Source: Alphaproteobacteria bacterium (GTDB taxonomy: Bacteria; Pseudomonadota; Alphaproteobacteria; SHVP01). Taken from it: 6,551 nucleotides of DNA. The position numbers and the translations under genes were made by a program. The notes under the pieces are model-generated. The model ran no database searches. It was not told the origin of the DNA and worked only from the letters and a program-made list of their open reading frames with translations. The DNA is taken from positions 1 to 6,551 of the forward strand of contig JAPKDI010000072.1 of NCBI GenBank assembly GCA_026421105.1, given 5' to 3'. Below are positions 6,015-6,551 of the stretch, in pieces (positions within the stretch are counted from its first letter, which is position 1; each line of letters opens with the position of its first letter).

Positions 6015-6551
6015 CTATCCGTCGAACGGGATTCGCCGGACCACCGTTATATCGGTCAAACTGACCTGGCACGCAAGGCACAGCACCTCTACCCCAGCCT
6101 CCACCGCCGCTCCGAGCGCTGCGCCATAGGCCGGATCGATGTCCTTGGCGACTTGAAAGCGGTCGCAATCCTCACGTTGTACCAAAAAGAGCATTAAGGC
6201 GCGGTTACCTGCGGCTTTGACGCGGGCCAGTTCAGCGAGATGCTTGGCGCCTCGTGCGGTTACCGCATCCGGGAACTCTGCGAGCCCATTTTGGCGTGCC
6301 AGATGGACGTTCTTTACTTCAACGTAGCAATCTGGGAGGCCGGGCTCAGACAGCAGAAAATCTACCCGCGACCCCTCACCGTACCGGACTTCTCGGCGAA
6401 TGGAGCCGTACTGATCTACACCAGGAACGGCGCCGGTCTCAAGCGCGCCGCTTATGACCCGGTTTGCATTGAGAGGGTTGATTCCGACCAACGCGCCATC
6501 CGCGCGAACCAGTTCCCAGGTGTAGGGTAATTTTCGCTTCGGATTGTCCGA
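6015..6551 (-). CDS. sfsA: SfsA family protein (sugar fermentation stimulation protein homologue), C-terminal part
   Basis: The frame is open from the right edge to the TAG at 6015-6017 and gives 178 residues. Full SfsA proteins are about 230-240 residues, so roughly the first 55 are beyond the window. The fragment begins at the conserved SDNPKRKLPYTWELV. Residue numbers below count from the window edge. VDFLL with Asp64 and YVEVKNVHL with Glu78 and Lys80 form the D...ExK pattern of the PD-(D/E)XK nuclease-like fold assigned to this family. FPDAVTARGAKHL and the late DIDPAYGAAL are also family landmarks. Escherichia coli SfsA was described as affecting maltose metabolism and binding DNA; its biochemical role remains unclear. 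A TTG at 6489-6491 is not the start, because homology continues upstream of it. It lies 14 bases before map and is probably co-transcribed with it. Confidence 0.93.
   Translation of the reverse strand, partial: SDNPKRKLPYTWELVRADGALVGINPLNANRVISGALETGAVPGVDQYGSIRREVRYGEGSRVDFLLSEPGLPDCYVEVKNVHLARQNGLAEFPDAVTARGAKHLAELARVKAAGNRALMLFLVQREDCDRFQVAKDIDPAYGAALGAAVEAGVEVLCLACQVSLTDITVVRRIPFDG

Noticed and set aside
5485..6129. A 214-residue plus-strand open frame antisense to map and the end of sfsA
   Set aside because: It lies opposite map, whose catalytic residues are all intact. Its sequence has no recognisable domain. Long antisense frames are expected opposite GC-rich codons.
6015..6491. SfsA starting at the TTG at 6489-6491
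   Set aside because: The conserved SDNPKRKLPYTWELV motif lies upstream in the same frame and reaches the window edge, so the gene is truncated by the window, not by an internal start.
1..6551. Novel defence, mobile or secondary-metabolism system
   Set aside because: All intact genes belong to well-known housekeeping families. I found no transposase, integrase, terminal repeats, direct-repeat array or unexplained conserved ORF.

Overview
The window is ordinary core chromosome, most likely from an alphaproteobacterium. The evidence is the purC-purS-purQ-purL order with a three-subunit (PurS-type) FGAM synthase, a DUF1476/F1-ATPase zeta-subunit gene between purB and purC, an sfsA-map pair followed by a radC remnant, and moderately GC-rich coding sequence. 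The proteins look closest to Rhodospirillales-like alphaproteobacteria. That placement comes from remembered family sequences, not from a search.

Layout from left to right: 1-1172 (-) is the N-terminal half of purL, running off the left edge. Then come purQ (1177-1866, -), purS (1900-2148, -) and purC (2153-2917, -). These four are tightly packed (gaps of 4, 33 and 4 bases) and form one operon transcribed right to left from a probable promoter near 2963-2991. A 191-base divergent spacer (2918-3108) separates purC from the small zeta gene (3109-3435, +). That gene converges on purB (3451-4773, -) with only 15 bases between the stop codons. The 405 bases between purB and map (4774-5178) hold no intact gene. 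They contain a decayed radC with two frameshifts and no catalytic domain, and a good candidate promoter for purB. Next is map (5179-6000, -), then the C-terminal part of sfsA (6015-6551, -), which runs off the right edge.

Five genes serve de novo purine synthesis. PurS, PurQ and PurL together convert FGAR to FGAM. PurC converts CAIR to SAICAR. PurB removes fumarate from SAICAR and later from adenylosuccinate. The zeta gene is commonly annotated only as DUF1476, but the family includes the alphaproteobacterial inhibitor of the F1-ATPase. Map removes initiator methionine. SfsA is a poorly understood protein with a nuclease-like fold.

I see no mobile element, CRISPR array, RNA gene or novel multi-gene system. 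The most informative non-obvious observation is the radC pseudogene between map and purB. Secondary points are the placement of the purB promoter in the radC debris and a three-codon ORF in the purC leader.
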